From CAYTQK01 sp964439745 (GTDB lineage Bacteria > Desulfobacterota > Desulfobacteria > Desulfobacterales > Desulfosudaceae), in contig CAYTQK010000004.1 of the NCBI GenBank assembly GCA_964439745.1, positions 1 to 27,412 on the forward strand: DNA of 27,412 bases, in the 5' to 3' direction. The translations under genes and the position numbers were made by a program. A model generated the notes under the pieces. That model did no database searches, was not told the DNA's origin, and saw nothing but the letters and a program-made list of their open reading frames with translations. Shown one piece after another: positions 15,770-26,100 of the stretch. How positions within the stretch are numbered: the first letter of the stretch is position 1; every line of letters begins with the position of its first letter.

Positions 15770-17374
15770 TTACTCCATATATCCCAGAGCTTTCATTTGT
15801 TTATAAATATGATCCTCCTCTTGTTTGTCTGCTGCTGATTTTTCTTTCTGCGCGGCCAGGGATGCGACCGGCCGCGTCGGTTCGCCGGCGGCCGGCGGAT
15901 GTTCCTGCCAGAAGGAATCGTCAAAGGCCTCGGCCGGAACCCGGCCCTCAAAATCGGAAGGAATCGCCAGGCCCAGGCTGTGCACCAGGGTCGGCGCCAC
16001 GTCGATGATGGCAAGCGGCGCCAGGGCGGCCCCTTTTCTTATGCCCGGCCCCCGGGCCATAAAGACGCCTTCCGGATAATGCGTGCCTTCAATCTCCGGG
16101 CGCTTGTACACAACCGGGCTCTTGTTGAAGATCGATAAAAAGCTGCAATCATCCATGGCCAGCAGCAGGTCAGGCGCCTGCTCATTGCTGGCGCCGGGAT
16201 AGGCTTCTTCTTTGGTTAAAATCCTTTTGACAATCGGCTTGCCGGTTTCCGGATCCTCGACAGCCAGCAGCTTGTCCTTGAGTTCGTTGCGGAAGGCTTC
16301 ATATTGTTCCGGCGGCACTCCCGACTGCCCCGGCCCCCTGGCCTGGCGGATATAAATACCATTGGAGGTAATCGTCCGGGCGTAGGCGGTGGTCTTGTCC
16401 CAGTCCAGCATGACAAAATGCTTCTGGGCGACTTTTTCCGCGCTTTTTCTGTCTTTTTCTTCCATGGCGTCCAGATCCAGCCAGGTCAGGTAGCCCTGGC
16501 TGTGCAGCCAGGTATTGACGCGAAAGACATGCCGGGAGGGGCCGAAACCATGGTCGGAGGCGAGAAAAATCCTGGCCTCGGGCCCGGCAAGATCGGAAAT
16601 GTCTTTTATGAAGCCGTCCAGTGCGCGGAAATAATCCAGGCATAGATCCCGGATCTTCTGCTCCCAGGCCGAGGGGGTTGCGGGAAACACTTCCGGATCA
16701 AGAAACCGCCACCCCATGTGCAGCAGCTTGTCCGGTCCGTCAAAGAGGATGGCCATCAGGTCGCGGGGATCGTTTTGCATGATATGACGCGCGATACCAA
16801 ACCACTGTTTTTCCCGGCGGATATGAAAATCCACCCAGCTTTCGAATTCCTCTTTGGGAACGCCCTTGGCCGCCTTGTCCTCCAGGTCGAAATCCCAGGC
16901 TAGCTCTTTGGCGTTGAACCCGTCAATTTCCTTTAATTGCGGAAACAGCTCGGCAGGGGCCACGTTCCGGCGCAGGTGTTTCCAGGATACCAGTCCCGGA
17001 ACGATATAGCCGGCACCTGACGGCGGCGGCGCCATGAAGGGAAAATTGAGTGAGCACACTTTTCCGTTCTGCCTGCTGACAATCGACCAGATGGTTTCAC
17101 AGCGGATATCGCGAAAATTGTAAAGGGTGAAGTAATGGTTGGTCTCCCGTTCCTCCGCCCAGATGAAATCGAACACGCCGTGATTGCCCGGGCTGCGGCC
17201 TGTCATCAGCGTAGTCCAGGCCGGCGGTGTCAGCGGGTTGGTGGTGGACATCAGCTCGGCGCGCACACCCTGCTCGACAAATTTTTTGAGAAACGGCATG
17301 ACGCCGTTTTCCATCAGGGGATCCAGAATCGTAAACGTGGCGCCATCCAGTCCGATTAATACTGTCCGGTTCAT
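15770..17374 (-). CDS. Type I phosphodiesterase / alkaline phosphatase superfamily protein
   Basis: Protein of 534 residues of the nucleotide-pyrophosphatase/phosphodiesterase branch of the alkaline phosphatase superfamily. Two-metal site residues are visible: D10 in LIGLDGATF, the likely nucleophile T49 in NPLTPPAWTTLMTG, D212/D215 and H219 in FDGPDKLLHMG, D274-H275 in ASDHGFG and H432 in GTHYPEG. The set is complete, so it should be active on phosphodiesters, phosphomonoesters or sulfate esters. No signal peptide is seen. The ATG at 17374 has GAGGAGG 4 bases upstream and lies 9 bases after the carrier-protein stop. Its position directly after the ACP gene suggests action on the acyl product, on phosphopantetheine or on a phospho-headgroup; sequence does not decide which. 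Confidence 0.85.
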   Translation of the reverse strand: MNRTVLIGLDGATFTILDPLMENGVMPFLKKFVEQGVRAELMSTTNPLTPPAWTTLMTGRSPGNHGVFDFIWAEERETNHYFTLYNFRDIRCETIWSIVSRQNGKVCSLNFPFMAPPPSGAGYIVPGLVSWKHLRRNVAPAELFPQLKEIDGFNAKELAWDFDLEDKAAKGVPKEEFESWVDFHIRREKQWFGIARHIMQNDPRDLMAILFDGPDKLLHMGWRFLDPEVFPATPSAWEQKIRDLCLDYFRALDGFIKDISDLAGPEARIFLASDHGFGPSRHVFRVNTWLHSQGYLTWLDLDAMEEKDRKSAEKVAQKHFVMLDWDKTTAYARTITSNGIYIRQARGPGQSGVPPEQYEAFRNELKDKLLAVEDPETGKPIVKRILTKEEAYPGASNEQAPDLLLAMDDCSFLSIFNKSPVVYKRPEIEGTHYPEGVFMARGPGIRKGAALAPLAIIDVAPTLVHSLGLAIPSDFEGRVPAEAFDDSFWQEHPPAAGEPTRPVASLAAQKEKSAADKQEEDHIYKQMKALGYME

Positions 17375-17383
17375 TATGCCTCC

Positions 17384-17692
17384 TCAGGCTGACTTGTTCA
17401 GGTGTTGATCCAGAAAATTGACCACATCAGCGACCACGATCTCGTCCACATACCTGTCGTCTTTCATGACAAGCTCCTCAAAGGGGAATTCCCGGCGCTG
17501 AAAGTGTTCTTCAATGGCGACCAGGAACTGCACGATGTCGATGGAGGCAAATTCAAGTTCGGCGATGAGCCTGGTATCCCGCCCCAGGGGGCCGTCAAGC
17601 TCGAGGTCCCAGTCACAGGTCATCTCTTCCAGGATATGCAGCACATCATCCAGGATGGCTGTTCCGTCCGTATTGTCCATGTCGTTGGTCAC
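17384..17692 (-). CDS. Discrete acyl carrier protein
   Basis: Small protein of 102 residues. It has the four-helix carrier-protein pattern with the phosphopantetheine Ser at S50 in AELEFASIDIVQF, where the usual D-S-L is A-S-I. It is acidic, as expected for an ACP. The start is a GTG at 17692, since AAGGAG lies 6 bases upstream; an ATG at 17680 would be 18 bases from that site. The GTG begins 1 base after the TGA of the megasynthase gene, whose last codons supply the ribosome site, so translation is coupled. The C-terminal PPTase of that megasynthase may activate it. It probably carries a starter unit or receives the finished chain. Confidence 0.85.
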   Translation of the reverse strand: MTNDMDNTDGTAILDDVLHILEEMTCDWDLELDGPLGRDTRLIAELEFASIDIVQFLVAIEEHFQRREFPFEELVMKDDRYVDEIVVADVVNFLDQHLNKSA

Positions 17693-17693
17693 C

Positions 17694-20600
17694 TCAATCT
17701 CCTTTATTCACCATGGCACTGGCGACGATAATATTGTCTTGGCGCAGCGTGTGTACCTGGGCTGCGGCTCCCTGGAGCGACGGGAAGGTGCGGGCAAAGG
17801 TCCCGGATATTTCCAGGCGTATGGCGCCGGTTTCCGGCTCCAGCTCTTTTACCACCAGATCCCTGGGTCCGCCCGGCAGGCCGCGGCCGCACGCCTTGCT
17901 TACCGCCTCCTTGGCGCACCATACCCGGAGCAGCCATTCGGGATCAGCACTGGTCAGAGCGGATTGCAATACGGTCTTTTCTTCCGGGCCCAGGGCGATA
18001 CTTTCCATTCCTTCCCGGCGGCGATCCAGGCATTCGACAGCGATGCCGATTCCGAGTCCGTTGCCCGGCTGGCCCGCGATTGCCGCGGCCATACCAGTCG
18101 TATGAGAAAGCGAAAGCCGGACAGGTTCTTCAACCTTGTCTTCCCAGGTACCGGTCGGCACCGGACAGCCGTACTCGTCCGGCGTTATCTCGACATCGGC
18201 CGGTCCTGCTTCCATATCATATCTTTGTTTCAGGATTGTCCGCACCGCATCTTTGGCTGCCAGCCTGCCCATCAGCCATTGGACCTGGCGCTGGTTTGAT
18301 TCTCCCAGGTTGGCAAATACCTGCCGCTCGGTATGGTTCAAGATGAGATGGGAAAAAACCAGTTTCCAGAAATCATCATCTCCCGTGAACAGCCTGGCCA
18401 GGCGGCGGCAATGGTATTGCGAGGAATCCGGCCAGGCCTCAACAGGCGCGGTCCAGGTCTCACTGGGCCGCACCGTCACCGGGGAGAGGAGAAATTCCAA
18501 TACGGCCGGCGGCAGGTCAAACCGCTTGTCCTCCCACTCTTCCAGGCGCATCCAGAGTTCCCCGTCTGCATTGGTGATATCAATATCAGAAGAAATCCGG
18601 TTAAAATCCAGTAGCTTTATGCCGGCCTGGCCTTTGACCGCCTGGTTAACAGGCGGGCGGGGGCCATGGATACGCAGTCTTTTGGCGCGATAGGGAAATA
18701 CCAGAAAGTTGTCTTCCAGGTGTTCCATTGTCCAGAACCCGACGAGCTGCCCGGCGGCGTCGAGGGTCACAGGGTCGGTCACAAATGGCGGGCTTTTATT
18801 GGTTTTGAAAAAATCGTCCGTTGGCAGCACGGAAAATGTGGCCACAGTGCCGTTTTCTCCCCAGCGGTCAACCGACCGGACGCCCCGCCAGCAGGGGCCG
18901 TGGAACATGCCCCTGGCGTAAAGGTCTGCCGGCTTCCAGCGGGACGCTCTTTCACCGTGAAGCGTGATCGGCTGGACATCCGGTGCCGGCGGGTAGTGAT
19001 CGGCAAAAACCAGGACGCCTTCCACCAGCGGGTTTTTTGAGACCGCTCCCGTTTCGTCGTTCCGTCTGATTTCAGCCTTGACCGCGTCGGTCCCGGGGTT
19101 TCGAACGGCCTTGATTTTCAGGGAGAGAAAATCGTGTTCGATTGCGATCCAGCGATATGCCCGGATATCGTCCATCCCGATGAGAACCTTGCCGGGCATG
19201 AGTAAAGAAGCGGTTTCAGCCAGGATCTCCATGCTCATGGTCAGCGGCATCACCGGTAACGCCGTCAGGTCCTCCCGGGTAACGGAAATTTTCCGTCCGA
19301 TGGTATGGTGGTGCAGGAAAAGCGCCTCCTCCAGATCAATGTTTGACAAAACCTCTACTTCCCGGTCCGGTGTAAAAGAAAGAATACGGTCGATGAAGGG
19401 GTGGTCCGCGGGAGGCGGCTCCTTTTCTCCCGTTTTCTCATCAGCACCGTCCGGCGCGCCCGGGGCTGTTTTTGCCGGCGGCACCTGCCCGGCGTTCACA
19501 CATTCACTGATGCGCTGAATCATCTCCTCCAGCGTTTTCAGGGTGGCGATCTCCTCCAGGTCATCCGGATCCAATTCCGGCTGGTTGTCCCATAGCTTTC
19601 CTAGTATTTCCAGTCTCTTAATGGAGTCAATGCCCAGGTCGGCTTCCAGGCCCAGGGATAGATCAAGCATCTCCACCGGATACCCGGTAGACGCCCGGAC
19701 CAGGTCCAGGAGCTGGGACTTGATATCTTCAAAAGCGGATTCGCCGGAGGAAATTGGCTGCGGATCATCAGCGGGCCTGGCGGCTGCTGCTGGGAGGGGC
19801 GGGCTGGGCCGGTCGGCATCGTGGGCCGTCTCCTGCCCGGCGGCCAGGCGGCCGGCCTGTGCCAGGGCGGCAGTCCAGAGGCCATCGGCTGCCTCGGCAT
19901 GGCCCGGGGCAGGGGAGACGGGGACCGGTTCCGCGCTGCCGGCAGCCAGATATTGATGCATCAGCGTCTGCTCAACTGCGATGATCTTTTCCACTGTTTT
20001 CATGTATTCCTGCATGACCAGGGAACCGGCATCCGTGGGAGGCCTATTCGCCGGCGGGCTGATTTTTTCAGCGGGCGAGGCCGGGCGCTGGATTTCAGGG
20101 GAGGGGTGATCCTCGCCGGCGGCTGCTGTCTCCGGCGGCTGCATGGACGGCAAGACCTGCCGCAATTGCATCCGCGGAAACTGCGTTGACAAGGTCATGG
20201 CGCCCGCGGATTGACCGGTTTTGCCGCGGCCGGTTTCCGCGCCTGCCAGAACCAGCCGGCAGGGTTTCCGACGGTGGTAGAGGTAATCCAGCCGCGCGTC
20301 CACGCCATGGGCGACCAGCATGGCCACCACATGATTCAGCTGGGTGATTCCGGAACGCAGGGTGGTGTTGAGGGCAATGGCGGCATGATCCCGGCGGCCG
20401 AGAATATCTTTGACAAAGGAGGTCAGGTTGCCCCGGGGCCCCACTTCCACAAAGATCCTGACATTGTCCGCGTACATTTTTTCAATGGTCTGCCGGAACT
20501 GTACCGGCTTGAGCCAGTGGGCCACGGCAATCTTCCGAATGGCGGCCGCGTCAGCGGGAAACCGGTCGGCGGTGGTGCAGGAATAAATCGGTATCGCGGG

Positions 20601-23066
20601 GGGTGCCACCGGCCACTGGTCGTAAAAACGGGAAAGGTCTTCGGCAAATTTTTTGAACAACGGCGTATGATACGGCCGGTCAAAAGACAGGGTCTGGCAA
20701 ATGATATTCTGCCGTTGCAACTCCTTGACAGCGCCGGTCATGTCTTCCGGGGCGCCGGCGATAACAGTCTGGAGCGGGCAATTGTCCATGGCAATATGCA
20801 GCTCACCACCCGCCGCCGCAATGATTGAAGCCACTTTTTCTGAATCCGCGGCCACGGCGACCAGGACGGCGCGGGGGATCCCGCCCTTGGCGGCCGTCTC
20901 TTCATAGCTTTTGTTCAGCTCGAGCAGATACTGCTCGCTGTCGGTAATGTTCAGAATGCCGGCGGCCCGCATGGAAGAGTATTCCCCGGTGCTGTGGCCG
21001 AGAACCGCATCCGGGTGGATGTCCAGGCGATGCAGGATCTCCAGTAAAGCATCATTGGCCGTCAGGACCGCCTCAACCGCCACATCCATCTTGAATAAGT
21101 CTTCTTCGGCCTCTTTTTTGGCGGTCTGGCTGAAGACCGGACGGGGAAAAATAAAATCACTGGGGAAAAAATCCCGCGCGTGTCCGCTGAATATACCGTC
21201 CATACGGTCAAACCGGTTGCGCACTTCCGGAAAATGGATACACAGGTCGGAAAGCATGTTGATGTACTGCGATCCTTCTCCCGGAAACAGGAAAGCCAGT
21301 TTGCCATTGTTTTTTACTGGTGCGGCAAAGAAATAAACGCCGCCCCTGGACATGATGCGCCTGCATTCGGGATCGGCCAGGCGTTTGACCGCGTTGCTCA
21401 GCTTTTTTTCCAATTCCGGAATGGCAGCGGCCACAATGGCCAGGCGGCAGGTGTTTTTCTGCAGGGTGCTGTTCAGGGTATAGGCCAGGTCCCTGGGCTC
21501 CACTTCCGGTGCCCCGGCAATAAAAGTAAGCACCCGGCGGGCCTGATCGATCAGCTCCTGACGGGAAGCCCCTTGAAAAATAAAGACTTCGCTGTCCCAG
21601 CGCGTTTGACAGCCGGGTCTTTCCGTGTCCTGGTTTTCCGTAAATTCTTCCAGCACCGCGTGGGCATTTATGCCGCCAAATCCCATGCAGTTGACGCCGG
21701 CCCGCCGCGGGGCGGCGGCCAAACCGTGAATCCAAGGCCTGGTTTCGGTATTGATGTAAAAGTTCGACCGCTCCAGCCCCAGCTTGGCGTTCGGCTCCGT
21801 ACAGTTCAGGGTCGGCGGCAATACTTTATGATAAAGGGCCAGGGCGGCCTTGATCATGCCGGCGATACCGGCCGCGCCCAGGGAGTGGCCGATCATGGAT
21901 TTGACCGATCCGATGGCGCATGACGGCAATTTTCCCTTTCTGCCGCCGAAAACCGTCTGCAGGGCATTGAATTCCGTTATATCGCCGGCGATGGTAGCCG
22001 TTCCATGGGCTTCCATCAGGCCGATGGTGGCCGGGGAGAGTCCGGTGGCTTCATAGGCCCGTTCCACGGCCAGGGCGGCGCCTTCCAGCCGGGGAGCCAA
22101 TATGCCCAGCGCCCGTCCGTCGCTGGCCGTCCCCATCCCCTTGATCACCGCGTAAACACGGTCATTATCCTTTCTGGCTTGCGGCAATCGCTTTAAAACA
22201 ATCATGCCGACGCCTTCGCCCAATATGGTTCCATCCGCGTTCTGGTCAAAGGGGCGGATTTGGGAACTTTTTGACAACGCCTTGATCAGGCAGAACATCA
22301 GGTAAGACAGCACCGTGTTGCCGCCCTGCATGCCGCCCACAATGGCCAGGTCGCATTCACGGCTGCGCAATGATTTCAGCCCCAGATCAAGGGCGATCAA
22401 GGAAGAGGCGCAGGCCGCGTCCACCGTAAAGCTCGGTCCCTTCAGATCCAGGCGGTTGGCGATTCGGCCGGCGGCGATATTGGGGACCTGGCCCGGCACG
22501 ATCTCCGCGGTTAACGGCGGCAGCCCGGAGACGAGTTCTTTTTTGATTTCCTGCAGCTGTTTTTCGGTGTACTCCGGGTGGAGACGTTCTAAAATATGCA
22601 GGGTCTGTTCGACAATCCAGCCATGCTGGACCAGGTTCATCTGCCCGGCATTAACGTAGGCGCCCCGGCCCAGGATGACCGCGGTACGGTCTTTGCTGGC
22701 AGGGTCGTCAAGATATCCCGCGTCGGCCAGGGCCTCGTGGGCGACGCGCAATCCCAGGAACTGGTCCGGCTCCGCCCCTTCGACTCCGCTGGGCATGACA
22801 CCGTACTGCAAGGGATTAAAGGCTCTTTCCTGTTCCCCTAAAAATCCGCCCCGTTTGCAATAGACCCTGTCATTGGCGTTACTTTCCGGATCAAAGAGGA
22901 CGCCCTGGTCCCAGGCTTCCGGCGGGGCGTCACTGATGCAATCAACCCCGGCGAGAATGTTCTGCCAGTACTGATCAAGGCCGGAAGCCCCCGGAAAAAC
23001 ACAAGACATGCCGATAATGGCTATGTCTTCTGCGGCGGCGGTGTTGTATTTATCGGTATCCGTCAT
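17694..23066 (-). CDS. Megasynthase KS-AT-ACP-DH-PPTase, PUFA/enediyne-like
   Basis: Iterative type I synthase of 1790 residues. KS ~10-475: C219 in DAACASS, H354 in EAHGTAT and H394 in SMIGHS, all present. AT ~588-900: PGEGSQ, S692 in GHSTGE, with PYHTPLF near the substrate-selecting site. A helical, then Ala/Pro-rich linker (~1015-1110). ACP ~1112-1190 with S1148 in LGIDSIK. DH ~1220-1530 of double-hotdog type: H1253xxxG, MFHGPCW and D1436xxxQ1440. PPTase ~1580-1785: LSLSHTTG, P3 motif WCAKEAVSK, but the P2 motif reads GIAVE where G-[IV]-D-x-E is expected (A1676). No KR, ER or thioesterase. The ATG at 23066 lies 39 bases after the KR-containing synthase, which it complements. Together they cover condensation, ketoreduction and dehydration. 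The product is likely a polyene or hydroxylated/unsaturated acyl chain; the structure cannot be predicted. Confidence 0.9.
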   Translation of the reverse strand: MTDTDKYNTAAAEDIAIIGMSCVFPGASGLDQYWQNILAGVDCISDAPPEAWDQGVLFDPESNANDRVYCKRGGFLGEQERAFNPLQYGVMPSGVEGAEPDQFLGLRVAHEALADAGYLDDPASKDRTAVILGRGAYVNAGQMNLVQHGWIVEQTLHILERLHPEYTEKQLQEIKKELVSGLPPLTAEIVPGQVPNIAAGRIANRLDLKGPSFTVDAACASSLIALDLGLKSLRSRECDLAIVGGMQGGNTVLSYLMFCLIKALSKSSQIRPFDQNADGTILGEGVGMIVLKRLPQARKDNDRVYAVIKGMGTASDGRALGILAPRLEGAALAVERAYEATGLSPATIGLMEAHGTATIAGDITEFNALQTVFGGRKGKLPSCAIGSVKSMIGHSLGAAGIAGMIKAALALYHKVLPPTLNCTEPNAKLGLERSNFYINTETRPWIHGLAAAPRRAGVNCMGFGGINAHAVLEEFTENQDTERPGCQTRWDSEVFIFQGASRQELIDQARRVLTFIAGAPEVEPRDLAYTLNSTLQKNTCRLAIVAAAIPELEKKLSNAVKRLADPECRRIMSRGGVYFFAAPVKNNGKLAFLFPGEGSQYINMLSDLCIHFPEVRNRFDRMDGIFSGHARDFFPSDFIFPRPVFSQTAKKEAEEDLFKMDVAVEAVLTANDALLEILHRLDIHPDAVLGHSTGEYSSMRAAGILNITDSEQYLLELNKSYEETAAKGGIPRAVLVAVAADSEKVASIIAAAGGELHIAMDNCPLQTVIAGAPEDMTGAVKELQRQNIICQTLSFDRPYHTPLFKKFAEDLSRFYDQWPVAPPAIPIYSCTTADRFPADAAAIRKIAVAHWLKPVQFRQTIEKMYADNVRIFVEVGPRGNLTSFVKDILGRRDHAAIALNTTLRSGITQLNHVVAMLVAHGVDARLDYLYHRRKPCRLVLAGAETGRGKTGQSAGAMTLSTQFPRMQLRQVLPSMQPPETAAAGEDHPSPEIQRPASPAEKISPPANRPPTDAGSLVMQEYMKTVEKIIAVEQTLMHQYLAAGSAEPVPVSPAPGHAEAADGLWTAALAQAGRLAAGQETAHDADRPSPPLPAAAARPADDPQPISSGESAFEDIKSQLLDLVRASTGYPVEMLDLSLGLEADLGIDSIKRLEILGKLWDNQPELDPDDLEEIATLKTLEEMIQRISECVNAGQVPPAKTAPGAPDGADEKTGEKEPPPADHPFIDRILSFTPDREVEVLSNIDLEEALFLHHHTIGRKISVTREDLTALPVMPLTMSMEILAETASLLMPGKVLIGMDDIRAYRWIAIEHDFLSLKIKAVRNPGTDAVKAEIRRNDETGAVSKNPLVEGVLVFADHYPPAPDVQPITLHGERASRWKPADLYARGMFHGPCWRGVRSVDRWGENGTVATFSVLPTDDFFKTNKSPPFVTDPVTLDAAGQLVGFWTMEHLEDNFLVFPYRAKRLRIHGPRPPVNQAVKGQAGIKLLDFNRISSDIDITNADGELWMRLEEWEDKRFDLPPAVLEFLLSPVTVRPSETWTAPVEAWPDSSQYHCRRLARLFTGDDDFWKLVFSHLILNHTERQVFANLGESNQRQVQWLMGRLAAKDAVRTILKQRYDMEAGPADVEITPDEYGCPVPTGTWEDKVEEPVRLSLSHTTGMAAAIAGQPGNGLGIGIAVECLDRRREGMESIALGPEEKTVLQSALTSADPEWLLRVWCAKEAVSKACGRGLPGGPRDLVVKELEPETGAIRLEISGTFARTFPSLQGAAAQVHTLRQDNIIVASAMVNKGD
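17699..17704 (-). promoter_or_regulatory. Ribosome binding site deciding the GTG start of the ACP
   Basis: AAGGAG on the - strand, inside the last codons of the megasynthase gene and 6 bases before the GTG at 17692. Confidence 0.65.
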
Positions 23067-23105
23067 GATATCCGCTATCCTGCCTATGATCCTGCAAGAG
23101 AATTA

Positions 23106-26100
23106 TTAAACCGGAGGCGCTTCTCCAGCCGCTCCCCATGGCCCATCGCCGACAACCAGTTCCACTTCGCCCCTTTCCCCCTTTTTGATTTCCGTATCCA
23201 TAAACAGGGAACCCGCCGCAGGGGGGATAAGCCTGACGCCCCGGCGGGCGAATTCCTGCCGTAGTCCGTCCGAGACCATGCCGGACTGATCCCACGGCCC
23301 CCAGTTGATGGAAACAACCCTTCCGGGCCAGCGCTTGTTGAGGTATACAGCCAGTTTATTCATGACTTCATTGGCCGCGGCATAATCGCATTGTCCCTGA
23401 TTACCGAATCGGCCGGCAACCGATGAAAACAGGACCAGCAGCTTCAGCGATTCAGGCCGCAGTTTTTTACTGAGGATGAAAGCGCTCTGGGTCTTGGTGC
23501 CCAGAACCCTGTCAAAAGAAGCCAGCGTTTTATCTTTGATCAATTTATCTTCGATGACGCCGGCGCCATGAATAACCGCGTGAATGTTTCCGTGCCTTTC
23601 ATAAATGTCATCAATGAGGCCGCCGAAGGCCTCTTCGTCGCGCACATCCACCTGGCAATACTCGACCTCGGAGCCGGCTCTACGCATGGCCGCGATATTG
23701 GAGCGCATTTCCCGTTCCCGGCGCAGGCGCCGGTATTCATTTTCAACATCGACCAGGGAAAAATTCTCGCCCTGCTGACGCATGGTATCAATGATAATTT
23801 TCTTGAGCGCCTCGGGTTGTTCAACCCCCGCCGTGGCGGCAGATTCTGCGGCTGACGGCGGCAGGGAGCGGCCGGCCAGAATCAGTTTCGGCTGATACTT
23901 CCGGGCCAGATCCAGGGCAATCTGAGCGGTGATCCCCCGCGCGCCGCCGGTCATCAGGATCACCCAGGACGAATCCATCCGCAGGCCGTTATCCTGCCGT
24001 GACTGCAGGGCGGCAGCTACCAGGTCCAGCCGCATTCGTTTCTTGCCGGCATATCCGATCTCGAGACAATGATCCGCCACGCCGATTTCCGTGAAAAGCT
24101 TTTCGGCAATGTCCGCTGCGGATTCAGCGGGGTCCAGATCGATCAATTTGACACGAACCGGCGGCATTTCAATGGCGGCGGTTTTCAGCAGACCGCTGAT
24201 CCCGCCATGTCCCGGGAAAAAGTTATTGTTGTTCGTGTTTACTCCACTGGCAAAGGTGCCGCCCATGTCGACCGCAGACATGACAACAGCCCCGCCGTTT
24301 TGGGCCGCCTGGCGTAAATCCGGCTCCAGGTGTTTCAAAAGGAGGAAAAGAGATGTGACCTCGTAATCAAGGCGCGCTGTCCAGCCCGGCAGATCAATGT
24401 CCGCAAAAGACGGGCCTTTCTTTAAGGGAAAAAGGTGAATCAGCCCGCCGACCCGGCCGTGCTGCTGCCGGATTGACTGCACCACGGTTGTGATCTCTTC
24501 GGCCGCAAGATTGTTCAAAAAATAAACCGGCTCTTCTGACTGGGCCCGCCCCTTTCCCCACCGCAGAATCACGGCCGGATATCCGGTGGCCGTCAATTTT
24601 TCCTGTAGTGACCGGGCGATTCCCCCTTCATCATCGGTGATAATGGTGACCCGGTCCTGGGCCAGCGCAAAAGCGCTGTCCTGGATCGGGGCATCAACCG
24701 CGGTGAGGGTAAACCGGGGCAGCAGGAGATTTTCGTCGTATCTGGCAGCCCCAGCAGCAGTTTTTTCCGGCAGCGGGGCAGGCGCCTCTGCTGATCCGCT
24801 TTTGCCGGCGGCCGCCATGAATTTTTCAATGTGTCCCATGATTTCGCGCAGCGTTTTGGATAGATTGATCTCCTCGATCTGTTCCAGGGATTCCTCATGA
24901 CCGTTCGGAAACATAACCTCCGTCAACCGGGTTAATATTTCCACGCGCTTAATGGAATCAATGCCCAGGTCCGCTTCCAGGTTCAGGTCAAGATCAAGCA
25001 TATCTTCGGGATAGCCGGTACGTTCGCTGACTATCCGCAGCAGGGCGGCTTTGGTTTGTCTGTCTGCCGGCATGCCGCCGTTGTCGCCGGGATCCGATTT
25101 TGGTAGCGAATCGCCGGCAGGCTTTGGCGCGGCCGGCAAGGCCGCTTGCGGCACAGTGCCGGTGGTGGCATCTACCGGCAAGGCAGCCTCTCTTGCGGCC
25201 ACCGCTTGAGCCGGTAGTAATGTCGTGCTGCCGGCAGCCAGCCCGTTCATATAGCTCGTCATCACGCTCTGATGCATGTCGAGCAGGCGTTGCATCAGCT
25301 TCTGATGTTGAACCATTACATATTCTTTGCTGGTGACAGGCGGGGCAGCGGCAGACATGCCCGAAGTGGCTGAACCGGGATACTCCGCAGCCGATCCTTC
25401 GTGTTTGATGGTTGTCATGTCCGAGGTTACTTCCATTGGTTTGACTGTATTTTTCGGGGCCGCGGTCATGGCCTCTGTGAATGGTATGGCCCGGGCACCG
25501 TTGACCAGCCAGGTGGTTGCCGTTACCCCGTATCGATTCGTTTCCCGGTACAGGGCGTCAAGGTCGATTGGCCGCAGGGCGCGGCCTTGATACAGTTTTT
25601 CCCTGTTTACTTGGCCGCCGTGGACAATGAATTGACCCAGCAGGTGCTGCAGCTGGCTCAGACCCGGCCTGTCGGCCTGATTGGAAATCAAGGCCAGGTG
25701 CGGCCGGTCTTGGAGAATTTTTGAAACAAGATTGGCCAGCACCTTGCCCGGCCCCACCTCCACAAAGATCCGGGCGCCGTCCGCATACATGGCCTCAATT
25801 TCATTGACAAAGTCCACCCGGTTGACCAGATGGCTGACCAGCAGGGAGCGTACAGCCTCGGTCTCGTCGGGGTAGCGCCGGGCGGTGGTGTTGGAATAGA
25901 CCGCCATGGCCGGCTTGTTCATTTTTACCCGGGCAAGAAATTCTGTGAGCCGTTCATTGGCCGGAGCCACCACCGGCGAATGAAAGGCCGAGCCAATGGG
26001 AAAACGCCGCGTCGCCACCCCCCTGCTTTTTAATGTTTTTTCGGCCTCGGCAACCGCAGCAGTCCTTCCGGAAATGACCGTTTGTTTCGGTGAATTGATG

